A stretch of 37,124 nucleotides of DNA from Flavobacteriales bacterium UBA3364 (GTDB lineage Bacteria > Bacteroidota > Bacteroidia > Flavobacteriales_F > PHOS-HE28): the NCBI GenBank assembly GCA_002360495.1, contig DEQO01000047.1:1-37124 (forward strand), written 5' to 3'. The translations under genes were made by a program, and so were the position numbers. The notes beneath the pieces are model-generated. The model ran no database searches. It was not told where the DNA came from and saw only the letters and a list, made by a program, of their open reading frames with translations. This document shows, one piece after another, positions 29,840 to 37,124 of this stretch. The stretch's first letter is position 1; every line of letters begins with the position of its first letter.

Positions 29840-30820
29840 TCACTTCTTCTCTTTGGGAGCCGTCGTGGTGTCGCAATTCTCCTTGACCAGGCGTTCCACC
29901 TCAGGTACACCGCCAAGGGCTTTTGCGATGGTGAGGTCCTCACAGGCCTTGGCCCGTTCGCCCTTGCGTAACCGGAGCATGGCGCGCGTGCGCAACGCGA
30001 AGGGATTGGCCGGGTAACTGCGCAAGCTGCGCTCCACATCGCTCCAAGCCTCTTTCTCGTGGCCCAGCATGAGGTTGCAGTAGGCCCGGTTGCTAAGCGC
30101 AACGGGCTCATCCTTGTCGATCGCAAGCGCCTGCTCGATCATCGTCATCGCCTCATCGTAACGGCCGAGCATGGTCAGTTCGAATCCACGGTTGCTCCAA
30201 TGACCCACTTCCCCAGGGTCGATCGCACACAGTTGTTCCAGTACGTGCAGGGCATCTTCATGTCGACCCTCCTGATCATACAAGCGCCCCAAGGTCTTCA
30301 GCACCTCAGGGTCCGTTGGTGTGCCGGCGACCCCCTTCTCCAGGTCATCGATCGCCGCCGCGTAGCGCTTCAGTTCGCTGCGCGCTTCGCCGCGCAGTAT
30401 GAGCGCTTGTGCTTTCAAGAGAGGCTGGGTAGCCAGGTCATGGGCACGGGTCGCATGCTCTTCGGCTTTGGTCGGGTCATCCGCACGCAGGGCGTAAATG
30501 CCGCGCTGGTAATGAGCGTTCGCCGAGGTGCTGTCCTTGCGCAGGGCCGCTTCCACATCGAGCAGGAAGCGGTCCATACGGTCCATCATGTACCAGGCGC
30601 GTGCCCTGGCGAGCAGGCTGTTCGCGCTGCCATCGGCTTTCACGGCTTGTTCGAAGTACTCAAGCGCCCGTTGCGGTTTCTCCAACCGAAGCATCGAATC
30701 GCCTTTCAGGATCAGGATCCTCGCATCCTGGGCCAGGGCCGACCACATGATGCACATGGCGATCGACACCATGGACATCCGAAGGGGGCGAACGGTGGGC
30801 AAGGGTGCTAGGAGGGCCAT
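29840..30820 (-). CDS. Exported tetratricopeptide-repeat protein
   Basis: A 326-residue protein with about eight TPR motifs from residue 35 onward (for example ALEYFEQAVKADG, AAIDDLEKGVAGTPTDP, EAMTMIEQALAIDKDEPVALSNRAYC) and a Lys-rich tail (APKEKK). From the ATG at 30820 there is a basic N-region and a hydrophobic core ending SALAQ|D, a signal peptide. A later ATG at 30778 would keep the core but lose both arginines. A TACCTTTG box only 10 nt before 30820 makes the start choice uncertain. A periplasmic protein-protein interaction role is likely. It lies 65 nt after tsaD, and its stop is 3 nt from the stop of the convergent gene. Confidence 0.88.
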   Translation of the reverse strand: MALLAPLPTVRPLRMSMVSIAMCIMWSALAQDARILILKGDSMLRLEKPQRALEYFEQAVKADGSANSLLARARAWYMMDRMDRFLLDVEAALRKDSTSANAHYQRGIYALRADDPTKAEEHATRAHDLATQPLLKAQALILRGEARSELKRYAAAIDDLEKGVAGTPTDPEVLKTLGRLYDQEGRHEDALHVLEQLCAIDPGEVGHWSNRGFELTMLGRYDEAMTMIEQALAIDKDEPVALSNRAYCNLMLGHEKEAWSDVERSLRSYPANPFALRTRAMLRLRKGERAKACEDLTIAKALGGVPEVERLVKENCDTTTAPKEKK

Positions 30821-30830
30821 TAGGGAACGC

Positions 30831-30838
30831 CAAAGGTA
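30831..30838 (-). promoter_or_regulatory. -7 promoter box of the TPR protein gene
   Basis: The minus strand reads TACCTTTG, an exact TAnnTTTG match, ending 10 nt before the ATG at 30820. This would give a nearly leaderless transcript or favour the ATG at 30778. No -33 TTTG is obvious. Confidence 0.42.
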
Positions 30839-30885
30839 GCGGGTACCGGTCAGTGCGCCCCTTTGAGATGCGAGCAGCGTGTTGT

Positions 30886-31896
30886 TCACCGTGGATGCGG
30901 CACCGTGTCCAGCCCGGTCGTACGACCCGCAAGAAGCAGGAAATGACCGGCCATGGCCACCATAGCGCCATTGTCCGTGCAGTAGGCCAGTGGAGGGATA
31001 TGCACCTCCCAACCCTCGCGCACGCCCAACTGCTTCACCTGTTCGCGCAGCCCGCTGTTGGCGCTCACCCCGCCGGATATGGCGATGCGTGGGACACCCA
31101 GCGTTCGTCCGGCCTTCTGGAGCTTGCGTAAGAGGATGTCGAGGATGCATTGCTGCAGGGATGCACACAGGTGAGGCAATTCCCGTTCCACAAAGCCAGG
31201 GTCCGTCGCAAGTCCCTTTCGTACGAGGTTGTTGAACGCCGTCTTCACACCGCTGAAGCTCATGTCAAGGCCTTGGATCTGCGGTACGGGCAGGGCAAAA
31301 CGATACGGTTCGCCAACGGCCGCGTGGCGATCGATCAATGGCCCACCGGGATAAGGGAGCCCCAGGACTTTCGCGCCTTTGTCGAAAGCCTCACCGGCGG
31401 CATCGTCCAGTGTGGTGCCTACGACCTCCATGTCCAATGGTCCCCGTACCAGGACGATCAGGGTGTGACCGCCGCTCACCGTCAGGTTCAAGAAAGGGAA
31501 GGCAGGTGCCCCGCGCTCTTCGTCATCCTTGATGAAATGCGCCAGCACATGGGCCTGCATGTGGTCGACACCCAGGAGCGGGATGCCCAGGGATTGGGCC
31601 AATGAACGCGCGAAACAGGTGCCGACAAGCAACGCACCGATCAGCCCTGGTCCTTGTGTGAACGCAACAGCGGCAAGGTCTTCCTTCCGGACGCCGGCCT
31701 TCTGCAAGGCTTCATGTACGACCGGAACGATGTGCTCCTGGTGTGCACGGCTGGCCAGTTCCGGCACCACCCCGCCCCAGTGGCGATGCACCTCCTGGCC
31801 GGCGATCACGTTGGAGCGCACCACGCCGTCCACCAGCACCGCAGCGGCCGTCTCGTCGCACGAACTCTCGATCCCAAGGATGGATACGGTGGGCAT
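30886..31896 (-). CDS. tsaD: tRNA N6-adenosine threonylcarbamoyltransferase TsaD
   Basis: A 336-residue protein of normal family length. It transfers the threonylcarbamoyl group from threonylcarbamoyl-AMP to A37 of ANN-decoding tRNAs (t6A), acting with TsaB and TsaE. Motifs are GIESSCDETAAAV (8-20), metal-binding His112 and His116 in DHMQAHVLAH, SGGHT, DDAAGEAFDKGAKVLGLPYPGGP, and ISGGVSANSGLR. The ATG at 31896 gives the standard N-terminus. It is divergent from the TamB-like gene (47-nt gap), an arrangement I recall as common in Bacteroidota, and followed by the TPR gene. Confidence 0.97.
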   Translation of the reverse strand: MPTVSILGIESSCDETAAAVLVDGVVRSNVIAGQEVHRHWGGVVPELASRAHQEHIVPVVHEALQKAGVRKEDLAAVAFTQGPGLIGALLVGTCFARSLAQSLGIPLLGVDHMQAHVLAHFIKDDEERGAPAFPFLNLTVSGGHTLIVLVRGPLDMEVVGTTLDDAAGEAFDKGAKVLGLPYPGGPLIDRHAAVGEPYRFALPVPQIQGLDMSFSGVKTAFNNLVRKGLATDPGFVERELPHLCASLQQCILDILLRKLQKAGRTLGVPRIAISGGVSANSGLREQVKQLGVREGWEVHIPPLAYCTDNGAMVAMAGHFLLLAGRTTGLDTVPHPR

Positions 31897-31908
31897 GGGA
31901 GGGCGGGC

Positions 31909-31916
31909 TACTTTTG
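31909..31916 (+). promoter_or_regulatory. -7 promoter box of the TamB-like gene
   Basis: TACTTTTG is an exact TAnnTTTG match in the tsaD/tamB divergent gap, 27 nt before the proposed GTG start at 31944. It argues against starts upstream of about 31921. No -33 TTTG is obvious. Confidence 0.5.
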
Positions 31917-31943
31917 AGGACTTGGGCCCGCTCCTTGCGGTGG

Positions 31944-34900
31944 GTGGGCAAAACTAAGGTCAACCTGGCGGCACGAGGCATATACCGATGGACCGGAAGG
32001 GTCTTGCGATCGCTTGGGGTCGCCGTGCTGATCCTCGCGATCCTCGGTGTCGTCGGCGGGCTTCTTTTGCTGTGGCCCCCTGTTCAGAACAGGGTGGTGC
32101 ATTGGCTGGGCCGGGAAGCCTCGGAGAAACTCGGTACCGAAGTACGTATCGGCCACGTCATGCTGTCACCCTGGGGGCAGTTGGTCTTCCAGGATGTGTT
32201 CGTCGCCGATCTGGAAGGGGACACGCTGGTCGCAGTGGGCAGCCTCAAGGTGAAGGCACTGCGCATCCATCCGCGGGCGCACGTGGTACAGGTGGGGGGC
32301 ATTCAATTGAAGGACACGCGCTTCGCCATGACCACACCGAAAGGTGGCACGAAGAGCAACCTCACCTTGCTATTGGACAAGTTGGCGAGCAGTGACACCA
32401 GCGCTTCGGGTGCCGCTTGGAAAGTGCGATGCCAGCGTTTCAATATCGAAGAGCTGCATTTCTCCTACGAGAATGCCAACACGGAACGGATCCCGTTCGG
32501 AGTGGATTTCGAGCATGTGGACGTGACCCACGCGCATATCGCCGGCCGCGAACTGGCGATCATAGGCGATTCCATACATGCGCGTCTGCGGCGGTTCCAG
32601 CTATTCGAGCAAAGCGGTCTGCGGGTCGAAGAACTGACCGGTATCGCCAACGTCACACCACGGGGCATCACCGTGGATGAACTACAACTGAGCACCCCGC
32701 GTTCCAGCACGTCGGGCCGCCTGGCGTTCACCACCGGGTCTTGGACGGACTACAACGACTTCAACCAACTGGTGCGGATGGGACTGGAACTGGACACCGC
32801 GCATATCGATTTCGCGGATATCGCCCTCTTCGCACCGGAACTGCAAGGGGTCCAGTACCCGATCAGCCTGAGCGGGAACATGCGCGGCACGGTCGCTGAA
32901 CTGAAAGGCCGGGGGCTGAAGGTCTCCTTCGGCGAACGCTCCTGGTTCACAGGGAACGCCGAATTCAGTGGGCTTCCGGATATCGCGAACACGTTCATGG
33001 TCCTCGATATCGACCAACTCCGCACGGATCACAGGGACCTCAGGAGCGTACCGATACCGCCGTTCACCGCTGGGGGGACGTTGCAGCTCCCAGCGGAAGT
33101 GGAGCAACTCGGGGCGATCTCCTTCTCCGGGAATTTCACCGGGTTCACCAGGGCGTTCACGGCCTATGGTAGGACCAATACCGCTCTTGGAGAGGTACAC
33201 ACCGATGTGAGCTACGAACGGGATACCATCAGTGATATCTTCAGCATCACGGGGCGTGTGATCACCCCGGGCTTCGATCTGGGTCCTTTGGTCGGTACCA
33301 GTACGCTGGGCCAGTTGGCCACCAACCTCAAGGTGAAGGCAAGTGGCACGTCGTTCTCGAAAATGAAGGCCGATCTCGAGGGAACTCTTCCGATACTGAC
33401 CGTGAACGGAACGCGCATCACGGACATCACCACGAACGGCCGGTTGGAGAAGAACCTCTTCAACGGGGAATTGACCACCCAGGACGAGAATTTGAAGATG
33501 CACTTCAAGGGATTGGCCGATCTGCGCGGGCGCTGGCCCTTGGTGGATTTCAGCGCCGAGGTGGAGCACATGGACCTGAACGCGCTCGGGTTCGTCGAGG
33601 ACGATGGATACAACTCCCTGAAAATGGATGTGGCCGCCAGCGGCAGGCTCTCACCGGACAGCTTGCTCGGGACGTTGGAGGTGCGCGACATTTCCTACTG
33701 CGTCGGGGCCAGGGACCATGAGCTGGGCGACCTTGTCCTGAGCAGCGGACGGGAGAACGGCCAGAACACCCTGGAACTCGATGCCGATTTCGCGCACGCT
33801 CGCGTGGTGGGCACGTTCCTGCCGACGCGCTTGCTCGATCTAGCGGCGAACACGGTGTACAGCGTATTTCCTTCGCTGCAGCGCTCAGTGGTCTATGCTC
33901 ATGCGGAACAGTATTTCACCTTCGAAGTGGTGACGGGGGAGAGTACAGCGATCCTCGATCTTGTAGCTCCAGGACTGGAAGTGGCGAAGGGAAGTACCGT
34001 CAGCGGTTCGCTGGACAGTCGAACGTTCGACATCGATCTCACGGCTGACATTCCCCGACTGCGCTACGGCACTTCCCGGTTCGATTCCGTGAACGTGATC
34101 ATGGACAAGACGCTCGATGTACTCGTCTTCTCCATCGGCAGCGAGCGTCAAACCTTCAAGGACAGTACATGGTTCGCCGGCACCTCTGCACGTGGCATCG
34201 CCTATCAGGATGAAGTTGAACTGGGGTTGGGCTGGAAAGATTCCAACGGGGGCACCAACGGTCATCTGGACCTCACCGGGGAGGTCCGCGGATTGCGTTC
34301 CGTCGATCTCGAACTCCTGCCGTCCAAATTGTTCTTCGGTCGCGGGAATTGGGAGAACCCCACGGTCTCGCACTTCACCATCGATTCCACAACGATCTCC
34401 GTGGACTCCTTGGTCCTGCTGAACGATGGCCAGCGAATGGCGTTGAGCGGCACGCTTTCCAAGGATCCGACGAAGGGGATGGACTTCGATCTCGATCAGG
34501 TGCGCCTTGAGAACCTTTCGCCCTTGTTGGATGGCCCGGTATTGCGCGGCACGGTCGGCGGTGAGGGGAAGTTGTTCGACCTCTACGGACAGCCATACCT
34601 GACGAGTTCCCTTCGCGCCGATAGCGTGCGGATCAAGGACAAGCTCGTGGGCGACTTCATCTTCGGCGCGGAATGGGCCGAAAGCAAAGGGGCGATCGAT
34701 CTCAACGGGCAGATCACAAGGGGCCCGATCAAGGCGCTCGATTTCGTTGGACGAATGGAACCGGCCAAGGACAACCGGTTGGACCTCGACCTGATAATGG
34801 ACCAATTCGACCTCACCTTCATCGAGCCCTATCTGCCGCCCGGGATCAGCAAGATCCAAGGGGAGGTCACCGGTACCATCGAGGTGACCGGGAATGTGGA

Positions 34901-36398
34901 GCATCCACAGGTGAACGGCGAGGTCGAAATGGTGGATGCCGGCCTGCGTATCGACTACCTCAATACGCTGTACACGTTCACGCATAAAGTGAAGGTCGCA
35001 CCGGACATGTTCGCGTTGGACCTTGTGACGGTGCGCGATGAGGAAGGCCACACCGCGCGTATCGGTGGCACCATCCTGCACAATGGTCTGAAGGAATGGA
35101 ATTTCAACGTGTGGGGTGAGATGAACAACCTCATGGTGTTGAACACCACGGTGAACGACAATGCCCTGTACTATGGGAAGGCCTATGCCACGGGTGATCT
35201 GGAAGTGAGCGGAAGCATCGACCTGCTGGAGATCGTCGTCGACGCGAGCACGGCTCCGGGAACCGATATCCACTTTCCAGTCGGCGGAAGCACGGAGGTT
35301 TCCGATATCGGGTTCGTGCGGTTCCGGTCGAAGCAGGACAGTTCGAATGTGGCGGATCAGGTCGTCGACCTTTCAGGTGTCTCGTTGGACATGAACGTCA
35401 AGGTCACTCCGGACGCGCGTTTCGAGCTGATCTTCGATCCAACAGTGGGGGACATCATGTCCGGCCGCGGCAGCGGTGACATCGAGATGAGCGTGACCCA
35501 GTCCGGGGATTTCAGCATGCAGGGACAGGTCGAACTGACCGAGGGTGACTACCTCTTCACCCTGCGGAACGTCGTGAACAAACGCTTCGTCGTGGTACCC
35601 GGCGGCCGTATCGTCTGGTTCGGCGACCCCTTCGATGCCCAGCTCGACCTCCAGGCCTTGTACAAGGTGCGCGCGCCGCTGTACGATATCATGTTCGAGA
35701 AGAACGAGGCCTATAAGAAGCGCGTACCTGTCGATGTGGTGATGCGGTTGCGGGACAAGCTCATGAACCCTGAGATCGGTTTCGAAGTACGCCTGCCCAC
35801 GGTGGACGAGACCATCCGCACCCAGGTGAACAGCGTCCTTAGCACGGAACAGGAATTGAACCGTCAGGTCTTCGCGCTTATCGTGCTCAACCGCTTCGTT
35901 CAACCGCCGAGCTACGCCGGCCTGGGCACGCCGACCTCCAACAGCAACGTCGCTGGCACCACGACAAGCGAGCTCCTGAGCAATCAGGTGAGCAACTGGT
36001 TGTCGAAATTGAGCGACGATTTCGACCTCGGTGTGAACTACCGTCCGGGGGACAACATCTCGCAGGACGAGTTGGAGGTGGCCATGTCCACACAGTTCTT
36101 CGATGAACGCCTGTTGTTGAGCACGAACCTGGGCGTGACCTATGGCGCCCAAGGCAGCAGCCAGAACAACACGTTGATCGGCGACTTCCAAGTGGAGTAT
36201 CTGTTGACACCCGAAGGTCGGCTCAGGGTGAAGGCGTTCAGCAATAGTAACGACCGCAACCTGACAGGAACGTCCCAGGTGCCGACCACACAAGGTGCCG
36301 GCGCGGTCTATCGGGAGGAATTCACCACGTTCTCGGAACTGTGGCAGAAGGTGCTGAACAATTTCCGCAGCAAGGAGAAGGAACGGAAGTTCGACTGA
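31944..36398 (+). CDS. tamB: TamB-like (DUF490) inner-membrane-anchored lipid-transport/assembly protein
   Basis: About 1484 residues. A basic N-terminus and one transmembrane helix (VAVLILAILGVVGGLLLLW, about 25-43) precede a very long run of amphipathic beta strands typical of TamB/AsmA-like bridge proteins. It ends in the conserved TamB C-terminal domain (about 1130-1480), with EIGFEVRLPTVDETIRTQVNSVL-type sequence and RQVFALIVLNRF. Such proteins span the periplasm and support outer-membrane protein assembly or phospholipid transport. No ATG lies in frame between the -7 box at 31909 and the helix, so GTG at 31944 (VGKTKVNLAARG) is the best start, with TTG at 31935 as an alternative. Its stop codon abuts the ribBA stop. 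Confidence 0.9.
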   Translation: MGKTKVNLAARGIYRWTGRVLRSLGVAVLILAILGVVGGLLLLWPPVQNRVVHWLGREASEKLGTEVRIGHVMLSPWGQLVFQDVFVADLEGDTLVAVGSLKVKALRIHPRAHVVQVGGIQLKDTRFAMTTPKGGTKSNLTLLLDKLASSDTSASGAAWKVRCQRFNIEELHFSYENANTERIPFGVDFEHVDVTHAHIAGRELAIIGDSIHARLRRFQLFEQSGLRVEELTGIANVTPRGITVDELQLSTPRSSTSGRLAFTTGSWTDYNDFNQLVRMGLELDTAHIDFADIALFAPELQGVQYPISLSGNMRGTVAELKGRGLKVSFGERSWFTGNAEFSGLPDIANTFMVLDIDQLRTDHRDLRSVPIPPFTAGGTLQLPAEVEQLGAISFSGNFTGFTRAFTAYGRTNTALGEVHTDVSYERDTISDIFSITGRVITPGFDLGPLVGTSTLGQLATNLKVKASGTSFSKMKADLEGTLPILTVNGTRITDITTNGRLEKNLFNGELTTQDENLKMHFKGLADLRGRWPLVDFSAEVEHMDLNALGFVEDDGYNSLKMDVAASGRLSPDSLLGTLEVRDISYCVGARDHELGDLVLSSGRENGQNTLELDADFAHARVVGTFLPTRLLDLAANTVYSVFPSLQRSVVYAHAEQYFTFEVVTGESTAILDLVAPGLEVAKGSTVSGSLDSRTFDIDLTADIPRLRYGTSRFDSVNVIMDKTLDVLVFSIGSERQTFKDSTWFAGTSARGIAYQDEVELGLGWKDSNGGTNGHLDLTGEVRGLRSVDLELLPSKLFFGRGNWENPTVSHFTIDSTTISVDSLVLLNDGQRMALSGTLSKDPTKGMDFDLDQVRLENLSPLLDGPVLRGTVGGEGKLFDLYGQPYLTSSLRADSVRIKDKLVGDFIFGAEWAESKGAIDLNGQITRGPIKALDFVGRMEPAKDNRLDLDLIMDQFDLTFIEPYLPPGISKIQGEVTGTIEVTGNVEHPQVNGEVEMVDAGLRIDYLNTLYTFTHKVKVAPDMFALDLVTVRDEEGHTARIGGTILHNGLKEWNFNVWGEMNNLMVLNTTVNDNALYYGKAYATGDLEVSGSIDLLEIVVDASTAPGTDIHFPVGGSTEVSDIGFVRFRSKQDSSNVADQVVDLSGVSLDMNVKVTPDARFELIFDPTVGDIMSGRGSGDIEMSVTQSGDFSMQGQVELTEGDYLFTLRNVVNKRFVVVPGGRIVWFGDPFDAQLDLQALYKVRAPLYDIMFEKNEAYKKRVPVDVVMRLRDKLMNPEIGFEVRLPTVDETIRTQVNSVLSTEQELNRQVFALIVLNRFVQPPSYAGLGTPTSNSNVAGTTTSELLSNQVSNWLSKLSDDFDLGVNYRPGDNISQDELEVAMSTQFFDERLLLSTNLGVTYGAQGSSQNNTLIGDFQVEYLLTPEGRLRVKAFSNSNDRNLTGTSQVPTTQGAGAVYREEFTTFSELWQKVLNNFRSKEKERKFD

Positions 36399-37124
36399 TC
36401 AGTGGTCGCTCAGGCCAAGATGATGGCCCAGTTTCCGCTTCTTCGTGAGCAGGTAGTCGCGGTTGTGCGCGTTGGCGGTGATCTCGATGGGTACGTTCTC
36501 CACGATCTCCAGGCCGTACCCCACCAGGCCGGTCCGTTTACGCGGGTTGTTGGTGAGCAACCGCATTTTTCTTACCCCGAGGTCATGCAGGATCTGCGCT
36601 CCCACACCATAGTCGCGCGGGTCCATATCGAACCCGAGCATCAAGTTGGCCTCCACGGTGTCGGCCCCCTCTTCCTGGAGCTTGTAGGCTTTCAGCTTGT
36701 TCAACAGGCCGATGCCACGCCCTTCCTGCTGCATGTACACGATCACGCCGCGTCCTTCCTTCTCGATCAATTCCATCGCACGGTGCAGTTGGGGCCCGCA
36801 ATCGCAACGGCATGACCCGAAGATATCCCCGGTGATACACGAGGAATGTACGCGCACCAGCACCGGGTCCTGTGGAGTCCATGTGCCTTTGATCAAGGCC
36901 AGGTGTTCCTCTCCGGAATTGGTCTGCTTGAACGCCACCAGGTCGAATTGCCCTAGGGCCGTCGGCAGTTTCACCTCCACCTGGCGCTCAACGATGCGCT
37001 CGGTACGCATTCGGTAGGCCACCAGTTCTTCGATGCTGACCAACTTCAGGTCGAATCGTTCAGCGATCACGCGCAGTTCCGGCAGACGCGCCATGGAACC
37101 GTCCTCGTTCATGATCTCGCAGAT
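36399..37124 (-). CDS. ribBA: RibBA, GTP cyclohydrolase II part (5' portion missing)
   Basis: 241 residues are visible; the frame continues off the right edge. The first residues (ICEIMNEDGSMARLPEL) are the end of a 3,4-dihydroxy-2-butanone-4-phosphate synthase (RibB) domain, so this is the bifunctional RibBA of riboflavin synthesis. The rest is GTP cyclohydrolase II (RibA): the zinc cysteines in SSCITGDIFGSCRCDCG, the catalytic loop YMQQEGRGIGLLNKLKAY, DPRDYGVGAQIL, and LLTNNPRKR. RibA opens GTP to the diaminopyrimidine precursor; RibB makes the four-carbon unit from ribulose-5-phosphate. The stop codon (36399-36401) directly abuts the stop of the TamB-like gene. Confidence 0.96.
   Translation of the reverse strand: MCEIMNEDGSMARLPELRVIAERFDLKLVSIEELVAYRMRTERIVERQVEVKLPTALGQFDLVAFKQTNSGEEHLALIKGTWTPQDPVLVRVHSSCITGDIFGSCRCDCGPQLHRAMELIEKEGRGVIVYMQQEGRGIGLLNKLKAYKLQEEGADTVEANLMLGFDMDPRDYGVGAQILHDLGVRKMRLLTNNPRKRTGLVGYGLEIVENVPIEITANAHNRDYLLTKKRKLGHHLGLSDH

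Noticed and set aside
31743..31943. Upstream extension of the TamB-like frame to an ATG at 31743
   Set aside because: It runs antisense through the 5' end of tsaD and upstream of the clear -7 box; the translation is Pro/Arg-rich and non-conserved.
1..37124. CRISPR array, tRNA, rRNA, insertion sequence, phage or defence system
   Set aside because: I looked for regularly spaced short repeats, cloverleaf-like sequence, transposase/integrase motifs and known defence domains and saw none. The tandem repeats present are protein-domain repeats or a single hairpin.

Overview
The window reads as chromosomal DNA of a fairly GC-rich member of the Bacteroidota, most likely a Flavobacteriales-like lineage. 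The evidence is: four secreted proteins that end in, or probably carry, type IX secretion (T9SS) sorting modules; Ig-like, FN3, PPC, FG-GAP and choice-of-anchor architectures typical of that phylum; split transketolase halves; a tsaD/tamB divergent pair; and TAnnTTTG/TAnnTTCG boxes just upstream of many starts, which is the Bacteroidota -7 promoter form. I saw no rRNA, tRNA, CRISPR array, transposase, integrase or phage gene.

Layout. 1-2896 (minus): a secreted M43-type metalloprotease with long Ig-like repeats, running off the left edge. 3127-5923 (minus): a class III aminotransferase downstream of a compact set of an ECF sigma factor, a one-membrane-span protein and a Spy/CpxP-like periplasmic protein. 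5973-9350 (minus): transketolase C half, a von Willebrand factor A (vWA) protein and transketolase N half, so the vWA gene sits between the two halves of one enzyme. 9351-9724 is the only gap over 300 bases and holds a perfect GC-rich hairpin. 9725-11591 (plus): ychF and a small outer-membrane beta-barrel protein. 11828-17525 (plus): two tandem paralogous reprolysin-like metalloproteases with different C-terminal modules. 17674-23571 (plus): parE, two small envelope-protein genes, parC. 23607-26378 (minus): a secreted FG-GAP/Ig-like protein. 26504-27301 (minus): a tandem universal stress protein. 27428-29836 (plus): a choice-of-anchor B surface protein. 29840-31896 (minus): a TPR protein and tsaD. 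31944-36398 (plus): a TamB-like protein. 36399-37124 (minus): the 3' part of ribBA, running off the right edge.

Functionally the window mixes housekeeping genes (topoisomerase IV, t6A tRNA modification, riboflavin synthesis, pentose-phosphate metabolism, YchF) with an envelope and secretion layer (three metalloproteases, two other surface proteins, TamB, a barrel, a lipoprotein, a vWA protein and an ECF-sigma stress set). I did not find a convincing new defence or mobile system. The strongest leads are the EF-hand-like C-terminal module on the second reprolysin-like protease, the vWA gene embedded between transketolase halves, the M43 protein that seems to lack its Met-turn, the operator-like GAACGGTC repeats in front of it, and the two envelope genes lodged between parE and parC.
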